Source: Alitta virens
Lineage: Eukaryota; Annelida; Polychaeta; Phyllodocida; Nereididae
NCBI GenBank assembly: GCA_932294295.1
Contig: OW028577.1
Location: 5,113,001-5,177,000 of the forward strand
Length of the DNA: 64,000 nucleotides
Reading direction: 5' to 3'
Below, one piece after another: positions 46,991-59,560 of this stretch. Under the pieces are notes generated by a model. That model saw nothing but the letters and a program-made list of their open reading frames with translations. It had not been told where the DNA came from and ran no database searches. The position numbers and the translations under genes were made by a program. Within the stretch, counting starts at the first letter, position 1, and each line of letters begins with the position of its first letter.

Positions 46991-47607
46991 AAAACATTTT
47001 AGTGAGCAATCCATTTATCATACAAAGTATGGTCCCTGCTTTGCTTGTAAGCTAGGTATAGCTTAGTAAGCCATAGCTCAGCCCTAATGCCTTGCCTGGT
47101 CATATGGAATGTAAAGTGAAGGCACCCTGAATACAGTTAATTAGTTATATAATTCTTAACAGTGTCAACCAGTGAGGTCTGGGTAAAGGATGGCCACTGG
47201 GGTTTGAAATCTCCACCTACAGTTTTACCACCCTTGTCATAATGTGTTAGGCCTCGCAAAAGCCCATATGCAATTAATAATCCCAAGTAAAACAGGAAAT
47301 TTTTGGTGCTGAATGGTGATGCCACTGGTTAAAAAGAAAACACACCAGACTGAATCCACATCAAGACCACCTTGTTAATTCGACAACATTTCTTTTGTAA
47401 ATGTAACATTTTAACCGTTGAAGTCGAAAGTCCTGGATCTCCTTTTGGAAGGGGGTAACACTGGGTGAACACCGGAATCCCCAAATGGTGAACACTTTCA
47501 ACCACCCTGTATTCTACTCTGGGCAAAACACACTCCGGTTAAGCCTTTCATACTATACTATCTCTGCTATGGATGCAAACTATCTCAAAGGTTAGCGAGT
47601 CATTAAA
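46991..47607. other. No gene recognised
   Basis: Short frames on the minus strand only, none with a motif. Confidence 0.4.
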
Positions 47608-47795
47608 TGGGGGTGGGGGTCTAGGTCAGTGGCAGCGCGCTGGGCTTCCAACCACTGGGTCTAGTGTTTAATTCCTGGTCCAGCCTAAGTTGGGTTACTG
47701 TTTCATCCATCATCTCCTTGCCATGGCCCCTGCCGGTCCTAATTATTCCAGCAGGTGCAGAAATACAGGACGTAAAGCCATACTCCACTATCACC
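47608..47795 (+). mobile_element. SINE-A copy
   Basis: A-box-like TAGGTCAGTGGCAGCGCGC, B-box region GTGTTTAATTCCTGG (one change from consensus), 3' signature GCAGAAATACAGGACGTAAA. Only a weak TCATTA direct repeat flanks it, so the target duplication is uncertain. Confidence 0.88.
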
Positions 47796-48107
47796 CCTAC
47801 CACCGCATCATTATTATTTGGCTGCACTTACCATAATAAATCAATTACAACGATCAATTACACTAATGGAATATATAAATACTTTATTGCATGTTGTACA
47901 ATCTTGTTTAATTGGCCCTAGACATCAAAATCGAAATATAACAAGCCCAATTATCTTTACAAAGACTTTTCCCTTGTGGCATTCTCTTTCTCTATAGATT
48001 TCTTTTCTCTCATCTGACCTTTAAATTGAAAAATGCCATCACGACATTTCCTTTCCCAATAAGCAAAATACATAGACCAATCTTGGCATGAGGGACTAAA
48101 CTTCAGA

Positions 48108-48400
48108 GCAGCTGGGTGATCTCATGGTAAGGCATCGTCCAATTCCACATTGGCCAGCTCTGCTGAAGGTCCCAGGTTCGAACCCGACCTGGGCACTCTT
48201 CATGAGCTTCATCCCGGATGTCGATTGCATGATACGTTAAAAATTGGAGGTGCCTTGTACTCGGTGTCTATGCTGTGGCAAGTAAGGGCACCCACCCATT
48301 GGGTAAATGTGTAAAATGGTGTATCATCTCATCATTACGTCTGCCTTGTGCAGCTGGTCATATAAGCTGACTAAGCTTCAAACCCAGTAGCATTGAGACA
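48108..48400 (+). mobile_element. SINE-B copy at the left edge of the 6-kb array
   Basis: Head GGGTGATCTCATGGTAAGGC, B-box GGTTCGAACCC at about 48176, then the full body through AACCCAGTAGCATTGAG. Its 3' half is continuous with the repeated 6-kb unit; units 2 and 3 have a shortened SINE-B at the corresponding place (54320, 60405). Confidence 0.85.
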
Positions 48401-48897
48401 TTTAACAAGAGAAGAGATGGATTTAAACAAGGCTGTGACCTAAGACAGGCAGCTGTTTGATAATTTTGTTATTGCACTTTGACCAGTCAGCGTTAATGTT
48501 TATTAGAGAAAACCTTTTGATGACCCTGTCTTCAAAAACAACTAATATATATAATATGGTGTTGTACAATAGGTTTTGGAATTTATATGTGTATTGTAGT
48601 ACCTTTAAAGCTCCTACCTTTTAAGGAAAATTAAGAGGTAGACTAGTGCTCTAACACAATAGTTTCGAGATTAGTCTACTGACCCTTAAGCAGTTTAATT
48701 TGACAATTTTAATTGCAATTAAACATCCCATTTAATGATTTTCATATATTCGCAAAGTTGAGTCTCGTAACAGAACATGAACCTTACAGCCATATCAAGT
48801 TCAGCCAAGATGAGAAAGCTCTTGAGCAAATTGCAGCTCCCATGCTGCTTGCAACCCTATCCCTGTAAAGTTTGCTCAGTACTTCGAAGGTCTTTAG

Positions 48898-49131
48898 GAA
48901 TTGAGGCTGTTTGCCTGGTTCTACAAGATACCACGGAATGGTCTCTCTTATTATTCTGTTGTTTCATCAGACAGCTGCACATTGGATCAGACAAATGCTG
49001 GCTTTCCTGATAACTCTAATCACAAAAGCTATCAATCCCTAGCCAAGGGGATCCTTGTACACAGCATAAATGTTCATCCCATTGCAAACATAATTCAGGA
49101 AAGTTACAATTGCTCTGTAATTGCTGCGTAG
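48898..49131 (+). CDS. DNase II-like exon, unit 1
   Basis: Open from an acceptor-like TCTTTAG at 48897: residues LFAWFYKIPRNGLSYYSV, then SSDSCTLDQTNAGFPDNSN, then HPIANIIQESYNCSVIAA and a stop. W-F-x-x-Y-K-x-P followed by a tyrosine/aspartate/serine segment and, 40-50 residues later, H-P-I/L-x-x-x-I/L-x-x-x-Y is the N-terminal layout I know from deoxyribonuclease II, an acid endonuclease of lysosomes and secretions. The catalytic HxK regions of DNase II are not in this exon. Compared with units 2/3 the frame is kept through many substitutions, but this copy ends four residues early. Probably an exon of a decayed or partial gene. Confidence 0.4.
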   Translation, partial: ELRLFAWFYKIPRNGLSYYSVVSSDSCTLDQTNAGFPDNSNHKSYQSLAKGILVHSINVHPIANIIQESYNCSVIAA

Positions 49132-50759
49132 AGTTAGTGTGCCTAATTCAGTGAGGACCTAATTCCGCGAAACCAGTAACCTTAATCCACAGATGCATAA
49201 CTAAACATCAAAATTCTATTTCTTTTTGTATTTATGTGCATTGGCTGCCAGTTGTTTATTGGTTGAGGGCAATCACGTTATTAGGCCCTTTTACGTTATT
49301 AGGTACACCTACATTATCGAAATAGATTAGTCGTGCTTTGGAAAAAAAAAGGGTACTCAAATATCTGCTGGTTGTTCACAAGCAGCTCCTGTCCAAGATG
49401 CTGAAGACAAGCAATGTTAGATACTGTCAGCGCATGGGCAAAATCTATTGGCCCTTATAGTGATGTGGCTTGTGGTGATTCGCTTCAGTATTTCCTTTAG
49501 TGATGGCCCCCATATTGTGAATTTATTTTTTATTTCAAAGTACATAGTAAATCCCCAGTGGGTTAGCATTGGGACTAAGATCCAATTTTCTGCAAATGCT
49601 TCAATGATGCAACACAATTCGAAATTGTTAACATACAATACACAGATCATTTTACAATTATGACATGAAAAAGTTGAGTCCCTTACATTTAATGCATGGC
49701 ATTAACAATTGTGTTTACGTGGCAAGTTAAGAAATTACATCAGAGTGAAAAAGCAATGAATATGCATTGCCTAATAAATGAAAGCCTTGAAAAAGTGGTT
49801 GATGTATTCTTCTTAGTCTATCTGGGAACTCACATTGCCCATCCAAACTTTTCCTATTAAGTGAAGATGGGCTGCACGCAAGTGATCAGCGTCAGACAAA
49901 CAAATGCTGGTGTCCTGTCACAAACTTCATGCTGACGAGTCACCTAGTTTGGCAATATTCTCTACCTAGCAAATTGAGTGTATGGTAATACACATGTACT
50001 GTACGGAAAATAGTGACATTTATAAAGAAAAAAGCTAAGACTGAAAATTTTATTATTTTAAACTTAAATGTCAAACTTGACACAGGTTATATTCAAGTAC
50101 AGCAAAAGCTAATGGCATTTTGTTCCAGACTAGAAGTGCCTGAAGGCAAATGTCAAATTAACTTCTGGTAATCCTTTAACTGAATGTTTCAGGCTTGTGC
50201 AAAGGATGGAGAAACCAAAACCAAAATGATATTAACAATGTCTAGAAGTAACATGTTCTAGGAAGCAGGATGTGTCTAAAGAATTTGTTTCTGTTTATTA
50301 CAATAACTAAAATGTTCATGTTCCATTATTACTATTATGTTCTAAACAGTTAAAATGTTAAAGGTATGCAATGCACACTTGTCATGTTAATTGTTTAGAT
50401 ACCTTGTCTTGTACAATCAAAAATGTTTACTTTGAAAATTATTCCTCATCAACAGGTGTCAAATTAGCAAATTTGAAATACTAGTGGACAAATTAGAGTT
50501 ACAATACATCAGTACATTAGTCAACACTGTATAATCATGAGTGCAAAACCTAGAGAAGAAGTAAGAAGAGTAGAGTGTGAGTCATCATAGTTAAATTGTG
50601 ATATTAATGAATTTGATGTATGGTGATACAGCCCTTAGCCCAGAGACACAGTCACGGTTACAGTGACATCTTTATCTACAAAAGTAACACACTGGGATGT
50701 TGGAAACAAACAGATATTGTTATAACTCACATTGATTTGTGTAATTGAGACTTCCATAC

Positions 50760-50832
50760 TTCTGTAGGTGAAAAATGCTATGACGAGACACATGTTCCTA
50801 TCTTTTCTGCTGAAAACCTATTCTCTGCCTGA
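50760..50832 (+). other. Exon-like block with acceptor, unit 1
   Basis: CATACTTCTGTAG is followed by an open segment encoding EKCYDETHVPIFSAENLFSA and a stop. It is repeated at 56822-56893 (unit 2) and at about 62905-62976 (unit 3). Unrecognised. Confidence 0.25.
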
Positions 50833-51209
50833 GGCATGACAAACATGAGATTATCGATAATCATTGACAGATATATTTCATTTACTCACTGAATGGCCTG
50901 CCTTCCCATGAAAGAAAAATCTTTGAATTAACGATGAAGAGTAGTACATTGGCATATAATATGAATGTAATTCATCATGTACATTTTTGCTCCCTGAAGT
51001 ATTTACTGAAAGGTAACAGTTTACATTGAATTATAGGAGAAATGACATCACTGAGGCAATAGAGCTCCACTCATGCAACTAACTGATGACATTTAGGCAT
51101 TCCTAGTCCTCCAGCTATCCTCTTGGGCCCAGCTGTCTTTCTTACTGAGCACCTGACACTTGTAAATTCTACATAAGTCCTCTCAGGTTTCCTACATCAT
51201 TGTGCTTCA

Positions 51210-51480
51210 TATATTGCATAAAAACATCATTTGGCACTCAGCCGACACAGCTAAGTTGGTATAAATCCGTGCAGCTGTGTCTCGCAGAAGACCGATCGAG
51301 TCAAGAAAGCAACGCTTTGCAGACCTTCCATTCCGGTAATCAATAAAGGAGGTTTATATGTTATACCAAAACAAACACAGGGCATGCAGAATACACAGAT
51401 CCAAGAAATGGCCCAATACCCCTGGCAAACAATGAACCATTTACCAATGAGACATTTTCAGGACACATCAGTATCACGTT
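51210..51480 (+). other. Exon-like block ending in SGNQ-stop, unit 1
   Basis: The plus strand carries KTSFGTQPTQLSWYKS ... LQTFHSGNQ and a stop at about 51342 in units 1 and 2. In unit 3 a one-base deletion replaces the stop with VINKGGLYVIPKQTQG. A second, diverged copy of this block lies 2 kb further on (53222-53480), and a third at 46690. On the minus strand it reads as a hydrophobic GPISWICVFCMPCVCFGI frame in unit 2 only. Function unknown. Confidence 0.3.
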
Positions 51481-51602
51481 CTCATTGAGACACCATATTC
51501 TGAAAGAAAAGTAAATTTGATTTAATCCTCTTCAATGGTTTACTGCTGCTCCTCCATTTATATTTCCAACAGAGAGGCTTCTGGTTGCTTTGCACTACAA
51601 TA

Positions 51603-52285
51603 CCATTAGAAGAAAGAAAATGTAATAAATGTGATAGTAATGAAGTAGAAGATGAACTACATAGTCTCTTAATTTGTAACAATTATGCAGAACCAAGAAA
51701 TCAATCAATCCTAAAAGCAAATAACCTGATTCCAAATTTCCATAAAATACATCAATTTAAAGCACTAATGTCTAATAAAGAACCTGAAATGATATATGCT
51801 CCTGGTAATTTCCTAAATAAAGTAATGTAGACTTTAATTTCCACAGGGCTCCGCCAGGGTCAGCGCAATGTTGCCTGGTATTTTTGTATTTTCTATACAT
51901 GTGAACATTCCTATCTTTTTGTGTAAATTTGAATCTTATTGTGATATTATGATCAGTATTTGTATATATTTTTGAAATATTTTAATCTAATATTGATATT
52001 GTAATCAGTATTTGGGATTTGATATGTGATTTATTTTCTATCTTTTATGTACTTATATATTATTTTGCTTTAATACTGAATGTCTTAGAGCAGGACTTGA
52101 CAAAAAAACATCAAATTATGGCAACTGGGACCTTGAACGTTAAGCTGTATATTATGTATAAAATAATAAGAACTTGTATATCATATTTCGGTAGATGATG
52201 TTTTAGATAGACGTAGTGAGTAGATATGTGACATATGTATCTTTTATGATATGAAAAGGTGTCAATAAAAGCTATATATATAATA
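51603..52285 (+). mobile_element. 5'-truncated LINE insertion, unit 1
   Basis: Begins inside ORF2 (PLEERKCNKCDSNEVEDELH, a C-x2-C ... H-x4-C knuckle), stops at 51828-51830, then a 3' UTR of about 450 bp ends in a TATATATAATAATAA tail. Unit 3 lacks it (empty site at about 63731-63737), with AATA at the junction as a candidate target duplication. The related C-terminal domain at 41079-41450 belongs to a different copy. Confidence 0.88.
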
Positions 52286-52644
52286 ATAATCAACCCATTG
52301 TCTTCACTGATGATGTCACACATTTATGAAATCATCAAACAATGGTCAGGTATGTTTAAGGACAAAGTCTTTTTACCTCCTAGTTATCCATTGCCCCAGT
52401 GAAGGAATTAGATATTGACTTCCTCGCATCATGCCTATCAAAGTTATTACTAACGTGATTTTCTAATAGTCAAATAAATACTTAAATTAAAGATCACTTG
52501 CTGTGTTGCAATTACATATGACCTGTACTGATGTTCCCTTCACTTAATTGCATGCTTGGTTGCATGCTTGCAACATGACATTGTTTGTTATATTAGTTAT
52601 CTGGTTCATTACTTAAGTTACATTTTATTTCTCATCCTCTAGGT

Positions 52645-52857
52645 GATATGGATTTCTTTGCCCTCCTCTCGCTTAACCTTTGCTGGCATTTGAATTGTTT
52701 GGAAAAAACGCCATGAGCGAGTGGATTGCTATGAAGAAACTGGTGGTGGTAGAAAGTTTTATCTATATATTCATTTGTGAAGCAGGAGACGATGCAGACA
52801 TGGCTATTTTCAAAGAGACATCAAGTTCGATTGTAGATGTTTTCCAAGATTTCAAAG
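52645..52857 (+). CDS. Exon-like block with acceptor and donor, unit 1
   Basis: Bordered by CTCATCCTCTAG and AAAGGTAAGG, good matches to animal splice sites. A frame from about 52677 reads FELFGKNAMSEWIAMKKLVV, VESFIYIFICEAGDDADMAI and so on through the donor. F-x-K ... W-I-A-x-K-L-x-V-x-V-E-S-F/W is reminiscent of the DNase II C-terminal half, which supports, weakly, the call at 48898. The first 30 bases of the block are out of frame, so an indel or a different acceptor must be assumed. Repeated unchanged at 58707-58919; unit 3 does not reach this far. Confidence 0.3.
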
Positions 52858-53221
52858 GTAAGGAATGTCAATTGTGTTCTTGATAACTCTATATAGAAGC
52901 TTGGTTTTGCAATAATACAAAGGAAGGGCAAAACAATCAGACGAAACTGTAGAAAGATCTGTAGTAATCTTGTATTACAAGGAAAATGCCACATTCAAGG
53001 GATGGACATTGGAACAAATTCCATTTACAAGAAGAAAGCAACAGTTATGTTAATGCAATGAATCATCTTTGAGTGGCTTGACATGTCCCATCTTTGAAAG
53101 TATTATAGATATGACTAGTGGAGTTAATGACCACCATTTTTGATCATGCAACTGTTGTGTTTATGCTAGATGTCTCAAGTATCTTGTTGTGCTCAGCTAC
53201 GCATAATGCCACAAACAATAA

Positions 53222-53480
53222 AACAAAATTGTTAAAAACCTCATTTGGCTCCATACATCTATACAGCTGTGCCTGTCCAAAAAAAAACAACTACAAAAAA
53301 CAAGATTTTAGTCTAGAGTCGGGTCAGTTGGTTCAAAGGCTTTAGCTGTACAGACGTTCCATTCAGGAAATCAATGTTGAAGCACAAAAACATCATACCA
53401 CACAGGCAGTCCACGAAACAGATGGTGCAAGTGGAAAACTTATCAACAATGAACTTTTGAGGTCACCAGACATAATTTTA
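53222..53480 (+). pseudogene. Second copy of the exon-like SGNQ block, frameshifted, unit 1
   Basis: Starts KTSFG like the block at 51210. A 23-bp deletion at about 53248 (present sequence in unit 2 at 59311-59333) shifts the frame. Then ALAVQTFHSGNQC is readable. Diverged from the first copy by about a third at the residue level, judged by eye. Confidence 0.35.
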
Positions 53481-54016
53481 GGGGCTTAAAAATAACACAA
53501 CTACATCAAATAGCATCCAATGGGAGCTATTGAAGACATTCAATATGTTTTCGAAAATATCATACATTATCTTATCCTTGTAATATATATTATGAATTAC
53601 AGTGAGAATATTGACATTACTTGCCCAGCTTATAATTATGACTGAAAACACAGTAACTAGAGTGAATTAACGATGTAAGCATGGTCAGTAATGATAAAAT
53701 CGAGTTTAAGTGACTTCCAAGAATTTCAAACATGTGCTTTGCTTACATTACTATGAATAAAGTATGTTGGACAATAAATACATTGGCCTATACATGTGTG
53801 TCGATGCCAGTACCTTTTCTGTAATTGATAAATTACTTGACTTGTGTATCCTGTCTGTGACAAGGCACAATTCCTGATTCAATAGTCTTAAAGAAGAAGT
53901 GAATGGGGTCCCACAAGGATCCAGATAGCTACAAACCATGTTATGAGTAATGCAGCATGCAAGAGGAAGTCATCGGTCATCTTGTGGTCAACTTCCTCCC
54001 TGGTTCTGCCTTTCAG

Positions 54017-54210
54017 ATGACCTCCCATTTCACATCATCAATCTGGTCAGAAATGGAAATGTCGAATTTGTCTTGGACCAGATGGCCACTTTAGGGTTCT
54101 GCAAAAATGAGGACAGCTCACAAACTGAGTACTGCAAGAAACTTGAGATAGCAACACATAGCATAGCGGTCATGCCTAGTACTATGAAAGATGGCACATT
54201 CTGTTTATAG
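54017..54210 (+). CDS. Candidate terminal exon, unit 1
   Basis: CTCCCTGGTTCTGCCTTTCAG is a strong 3' splice-site match; the frame then reads DLPFHIINLVRNGNVEFVLD, QMATLGFCKNEDSSQTEYCK, KLEIATHSIAVMPSTMKDGT and a stop. Composition is protein-like with four cysteines. No family recognised. The copy in unit 2 (60102-60295) is identical at the residue level, but this only reflects the recent duplication. Confidence 0.35.
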
Positions 54211-54319
54211 CTATGAGCTATGTTGTAATTTGTTCACAGGTTCATTATTTAAATTGATACATTTTCTTTTATGCAATGTTGAGGTCGGTTGTCAAATGGT
54301 CTGTAAAAATACATCATCA

Positions 54320-54545
54320 TGTAGTGTCATGGCAATTACCAAAATTGGTTCGATTCCAGCCCGGGTACTCTTCATAAGCTACATGTATTCACTGTCGCTG
54401 CTGAGACAAGTGAAAGACCTGACCCATGGGGTAAATGTGTAACATGGTGTGGACTCCAAGCCTTATCATCTCATTATTACCTCTGCCTCTGGCAACTGGT
54501 CATATAATCTGACTAAGCTTCAGACCAAGTAGCCTTGAGACATTG
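54320..54545 (+). mobile_element. Shortened SINE-B, unit junction 1/2
   Basis: B-box GGTTCGATTCCAGCC at 54347, then GACAAGTGAAAGACCTGACC and GGGTAAATGTGTAACATGGT, ending GTAGCCTTGAGACATT. Internal deletion relative to 48108-48400. Duplicated at 60405-60630. Confidence 0.75.
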
Positions 54546-54956
54546 AATAAGAGAAGAGATGGCTAGGACCTAAAACAGGCAGCTGTTTGATAATTTTTTT
54601 ATTTTCACTTTGACCAGTTGTTTATTTGAGAAAACATTTTTCTCTTCAAAAACAACTTTGTTTGATAAATATAAATAAAACAGGAGGCTTTGCAACTTGT
54701 GCATGTCTTGAATTGAAATTAAAAGGTAGACTAGTTTCTAATATGATAGTTTAGAGATTACAATTTTAATATCATTTTAACATCCCATTTAATGGTTTCA
54801 TATATTCGCAAAGTTGAGTCTCGTAACAGAACATGAACAACCTTCCAGCCGCATCAAGTTCAGCCAAAATAAGAAAGCTCTTGAGCAAATTGCAGCTTCC
54901 ATGTTGCTTGCAACCCATTCCCTGTATCATTTGTTCAGTTCTTTAAAGATCATTAG

Positions 54957-55202
54957 GAATTAGAGCTGTTTGCCTGGTTCTACAAGATACCACGGAATGG
55001 TCCTATATATTATTCCGTTGATTCCTCAGACAGCTGCACATTGGATCAGGCAAATGCTGGCTTTCCTGATAACTCTAATTACAAAAGCTATCATTCCTTA
55101 GACCAGGGGACTCTTGTACACAGTACCGGGTTCAATGCTCATCCAATTGCAAACATGATTCAGGAAAGTTACAATTGCGCTGTTACTGCCGCAGAGAGTT
55201 AG
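54957..55202 (+). CDS. DNase II-like exon, unit 2
   Basis: 81 codons after an acceptor-like CATTAG: ELELFAWFYKIPRNGPIYYS, VDSSDSCTLDQANAGFPDNS, then GFNAHPIANMIQESYNCAVT and AAES-stop. It is the best copy for a family search, since unit 1 has changed P-I to L-S after the RNG and shortened the end. Same argument for DNase II as at 48898; the upstream signal-peptide exon is not recognised. Confidence 0.42.
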   Translation, partial: ELELFAWFYKIPRNGPIYYSVDSSDSCTLDQANAGFPDNSNYKSYHSLDQGTLVHSTGFNAHPIANMIQESYNCAVTAAES

Positions 55203-57664
55203 TGTGCCTAATTCAGTGAGGAAAACCAGAAACCTGCTGCTTGAATTTAATTTTTCACAGTCATTGCATAACTAAAAATCTCAATACTATTTGTTTTTGT
55301 AATTATGTGCATTGGCTGCCAGTTGTTTATTGGTTGAGGGTAATCACGTTATTAGGCCCTTTTACGTTATAAGGTACACCTACATTATCGAAATAGATTG
55401 GTCGTGTTTTTGAAAAAAAAGGGTACCGAAATCCCTGCTGGTTGTTCACAAGCAGCTCCTGTCCAAGATGCTGAAGACAAGCAATGTTAGATACTGTCAG
55501 CGCATGGGCAAAATATATTGGCCCTTATAGTGATGTGGCTATTGGTGATTCGCCTCAGTATTTCCTGTAGTGATGGCCCCCATATTGTGAATTGATTTTT
55601 TATTTCAAAGTACATGGAAAATCCCCAGTGGGTTAGCATTGGGACTAAGATCAAATTTTCTGCAAATGCTTCAACGATGAAACAAAATTCAAAATTGTTA
55701 ACGTGCATTACTACAATTAATTTTTACAATTATGACATGAAAAAGTTGAGTCCCTTACATTTAATACATGGCATTATAAAATGTGTAGAAATTACATCAG
55801 AGTGAAAAAGCAATGAATATGCATTGTCTAATAAATAAAAGCCTTGAAAAGTGGTTGATGTATTCTTCTTAGTCTATCTGGGAAATCTTGTTGCCCATCC
55901 AAACCTTTCCTATTAAGTGAAGATGGGCTGCACGCAAGTGATTAGCATCAGACAAACAAATGCTGGTGTCCTGTCACAAACAACTTCATGCTGACGAGTC
56001 ACCTAGTTTGGCAATATTCTCTAGCTAGCAAATTGAGTGTATTGTAATATACATGTACTGTACGGAAATAGTGACATTTATAAAGAAAAAAGCTAAGACT
56101 GAAAATTTTATTATTTTAAACTTAAATGTCAAACTTGACACAGGTTATATTCAAGTACAGCAAAAGCTAATGGCATTTTGTTCCAGACTAGAAGTGCCTG
56201 AAGGCAAATGTCAAATTAACTTTCGGTAATCCTTTAACTGAATGTCAAAGGCTTGTGCAAAGGATGGTGAAAGTAAAAATAAAGTGGATTTAACAATGTC
56301 TAGAAGTAACATGTTCTAGAAAGCAGGATGTGTCTAAAGAATTTGTTTATGTTTATTACAATAACTAATATGTTAATTTTATTCCATTATTACTATTATG
56401 TTCTAAACAGTTAAAATGTTAAAGGTATGCAATGCACACTTGTCATGTTAATTGTTTAGATACCTTGTCTTGTACAATCAAAAATGTTTACTTTGAAAAT
56501 TATTCCTCATCAACAGGTGTCAAATTAGCAAATTTGAAATACTAGTGGACAAATTAGAGTTACAATACATCAGTACATTAGTCAACACTGTATAATCATG
56601 AGTGCAAAACCTAGAGAAGAAGTAAGAAGAGTAGAGTGTGAGTCATCATAGTTAAATTGTGATATTAATGAATTTGATGTATGGTGATACAGCCCTTAGC
56701 CCAGAGACACAGTCACGGTTACAGTGACATCTTTATCTACAAAAGTAACACACTGAGATGTTGGAAACAAACAGATATTGTTATAACTCACATTGATTTG
56801 TGTAAGAGAGACTTCCATACTTCTGTAGGTGAAAAATGCTATGACGAGACACATGTTCCTATCTTTTCTGCTGAAAACCTATTCTCTGCCTGAGGCATGA
56901 CAAACATGAGATTATCGATAATCATTGACAGATATATTTCATTTACTCACTGAATGGCCTGGCTTCCCATGAAAGAAAAATCTTTGAATTAACGATGAAG
57001 AGTAGTACATTGGTATATAATAGGAATGTAATTCATCATGTACATTTTTGCTCCCTGAAGTATTTACTGAAAGGTAACAGTTTACATTGAATTATAGGAG
57101 AAATGACATCACTGAGGCAATAGAGCTCCACTCATGCAACTAACTGATGACATTTAGGCATTCCTAGTCCTCCAGCTATCCTCTTGGGCCCAGCTGTCTT
57201 TCTTACTGAGCACCTGACACTTGTAAATTCAACATAAGTCCTCTCAGGTTTCCTACATCATTGTGCTTCATATATTGCATAAAAACATCATTTGGCACTC
57301 AGCCGACACAGCTAAGTTGGTATAAATCCGTGCAGCTGTGTCTCGCAGAAGACCGATCGAGTCAAGAAAGCAACGCTTTGCAGACCTTCCATTCTGGTAA
57401 TCAATAAAGGAGGTTTATATGTAATACCAAAACAAACACAGGGCATGCAGAATACACAGATCCAAGAAATTGGCCCAATACCCCTGGCAAACAATGAACC
57501 ATTTACCAATGAGACATTTTCAGGACACATCAGTATCAAGTTCTCATTGAGACACCATATTCTGAAAGAAAAGTAAATTTGATTTAATCCTCTTCAATGG
57601 TTTACTGCTGCTCCTCCATTTATATTTCCAACAGAGAGGCTTCTGGTTGCTTTGCACTACAATA

Positions 57665-58346
57665 CCATTAGAAGAAAGAAAATGTAATAAATGTGATAGT
57701 AATGAAGTAGAAGATGAACTACATAGTCTCTTAATTTGTAACAATTATGCAGAACCAAGAAATCAATCAATCCTAAAAGCAAATAACCTGATTCCAAATT
57801 TCCATAAAATACATCAATTTAAAGCACTAATGTCAAATAAAGAACCTGAAATGATATATGCTCCTGGTAATTTCCTAAATAAAGTAATGTAGACTTTAAT
57901 TTCCACAGGGCTCCGCCAGGGTCAGCGCAATGTTGCCTGGTATTTTTGTATTTTCTATACATGTGAACATTCTTATCTTTTTGTGTAAATTTGAATCTTA
58001 TTGTGATATTATGATCAGTATTTGTATATATTTTTGAAATATTTTAATCTAATATTGATATTGTAATCAGTATTTAGGATTTGATATGTGATTTATTTTC
58101 TATCTTTTATGTACTTATATATTATTTCGCTTTAATACTGAATGTCTTAGAGCAGGACTTGCCAAAAAAACATCAAATTATGGCAACTGGGACCTTGAAC
58201 GTTAAGCTGTATATTATGTATAAAATAATAAGAACTTGTATATCATATTTTGGTAGATGAAGTTTTAGATAGACGTAGTGAGTAGATATGTGACATATGT
58301 ATCTTTTATGATATGAAAAGGTGTCAATAAAAGCTATATATATAAT
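57665..58346 (+). mobile_element. 5'-truncated LINE insertion, unit 2
   Basis: Copy of 51603-52285, produced by the tandem duplication and not by a second insertion: same junctions, same tail. The ORF2 tail stops at 57890-57892. Confidence 0.88.
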
Positions 58347-58706
58347 AATAATCAACCCATTGTCTTCACTGATGATGTCACACATTTATGAAATCATCAA
58401 ACAATGGTCAGGTATGTTTAAGGACAAAGTCTTTTTACCTCCTAGTTATCCATTGCCCCAGTGAAGGAATTAGATATTGACTTCCTCGCATCATGCCTAT
58501 CAAAGTTATTAGTAACGTGATTTTCTAATAGTCAAATAAATACTTAAATTAAAGATCATTTGCTGTGTTGCAATTACATATGACCTGTACTGCTGTTCCC
58601 TTCACTTAATTGCATGCTTGGTTGCATGCTTGCAACATGACATTGTTTGTTATATTAGTTATCTGGTTCATTACTTAAGTTACATTTTATTTCTCATCCT
58701 CTAGGT

Positions 58707-58919
58707 GATATGGATTTCTTTGCCCTCCTCTCGCTTAACCTTTGCTGGCATTTGAATTGTTTGGAAAAAACGCCATGAGCGAGTGGATTGCTATGAAGAA
58801 ACTGGTGGTGGTAGAAAGTTTTATCTATATATTCATTTGTGAAGCAGGAGACGATGCAGACATGGCTATTTTCAAAGAGACATCAAGTTCGATTGTAGAT
58901 GTTTTCCAAGATTTCAAAG
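58707..58919 (+). CDS. Exon-like block with acceptor and donor, unit 2
   Basis: Copy of 52645-52857 with the same splice-site-like borders and the same residues. Confidence 0.3.
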
Positions 58920-59283
58920 GTAAGGAATGTCAATTGTGTTCTTGATAACTCTATATAGAAGCTTGGTTTTGCAATAATACAAAGGAAGGGCAAAACAATC
59001 AGACGAAACTGAAGAAAGATCTGTAGTAATCTTGTATTACAAGGAAAATGCCACATTCAAGGGATGGACATTGGAACAAATTCCATTTACAAGAAGAAAG
59101 CAACAGTTATGTTAATGCAATGAATCATCTTTGAGTGGCTTGACATGTCCCATCTTTGAAGGTATTATAGATATGACTAGTGGAGTTAATGACCACCATT
59201 TTTGATCATGCAACTGTTGTGTTTATGCTAGATGTCTCAAGTATCTTGTTGTGCTCAGCTACACATAATGCCACAAACAATAA

Positions 59284-59560
59284 AACAAAATTGTTAAAAA
59301 CCTCATTTGGCACTGGATTGAGGATTGACGTAGCTCCATACATCTATACAGCTGTGCCTGTCCAAAAAAAAACAACTACAAAAAACAAGATTTTAGTCTA
59401 GAGTCGGGTCAGTTGGTTCAAAGGCTTTAGCTGTACAGACGTTCCATTTAGGAAATCAATGTTAAAGCACAAAAACATCATACCACACAGGCAGTCCACG
59501 AAACAGATGGTGCAAGTGGAAAACTTATCAACAATGAACTTTTGAGGTCACCAGACATAA
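59284..59560 (+). other. Second SGNQ-type exon-like block, unit 2 (without the 23-bp deletion)
   Basis: Reads KTSFGTGLRIDVAPYIYTAV and PVQKKTT before a stop. It keeps the 23 bases missing from unit 1, so it is closer to the ancestral form. No family recognised. Confidence 0.3.

Larger units (their letters stand above)
48400..54345. repeat. 6-kb tandem unit 1 (X)
   Basis: Collinear with unit 2. Its left part (48400 to about 50380) is clearly diverged from unit 2, and its right part (about 50330-54345) is almost identical to 56387-60430. It includes an exon-like DNase II-type block, a LINE insertion and further exon-like blocks. Relative to unit 2 it lacks 23 bp at about 53248. Confidence 0.93.

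Noticed and set aside
53751..53939. LINE reverse transcriptase, because GVPQGS is readable at about 53907
   Set aside because: The neighbouring sequence shows no other RT block in any frame and a stop follows at once; probably chance.
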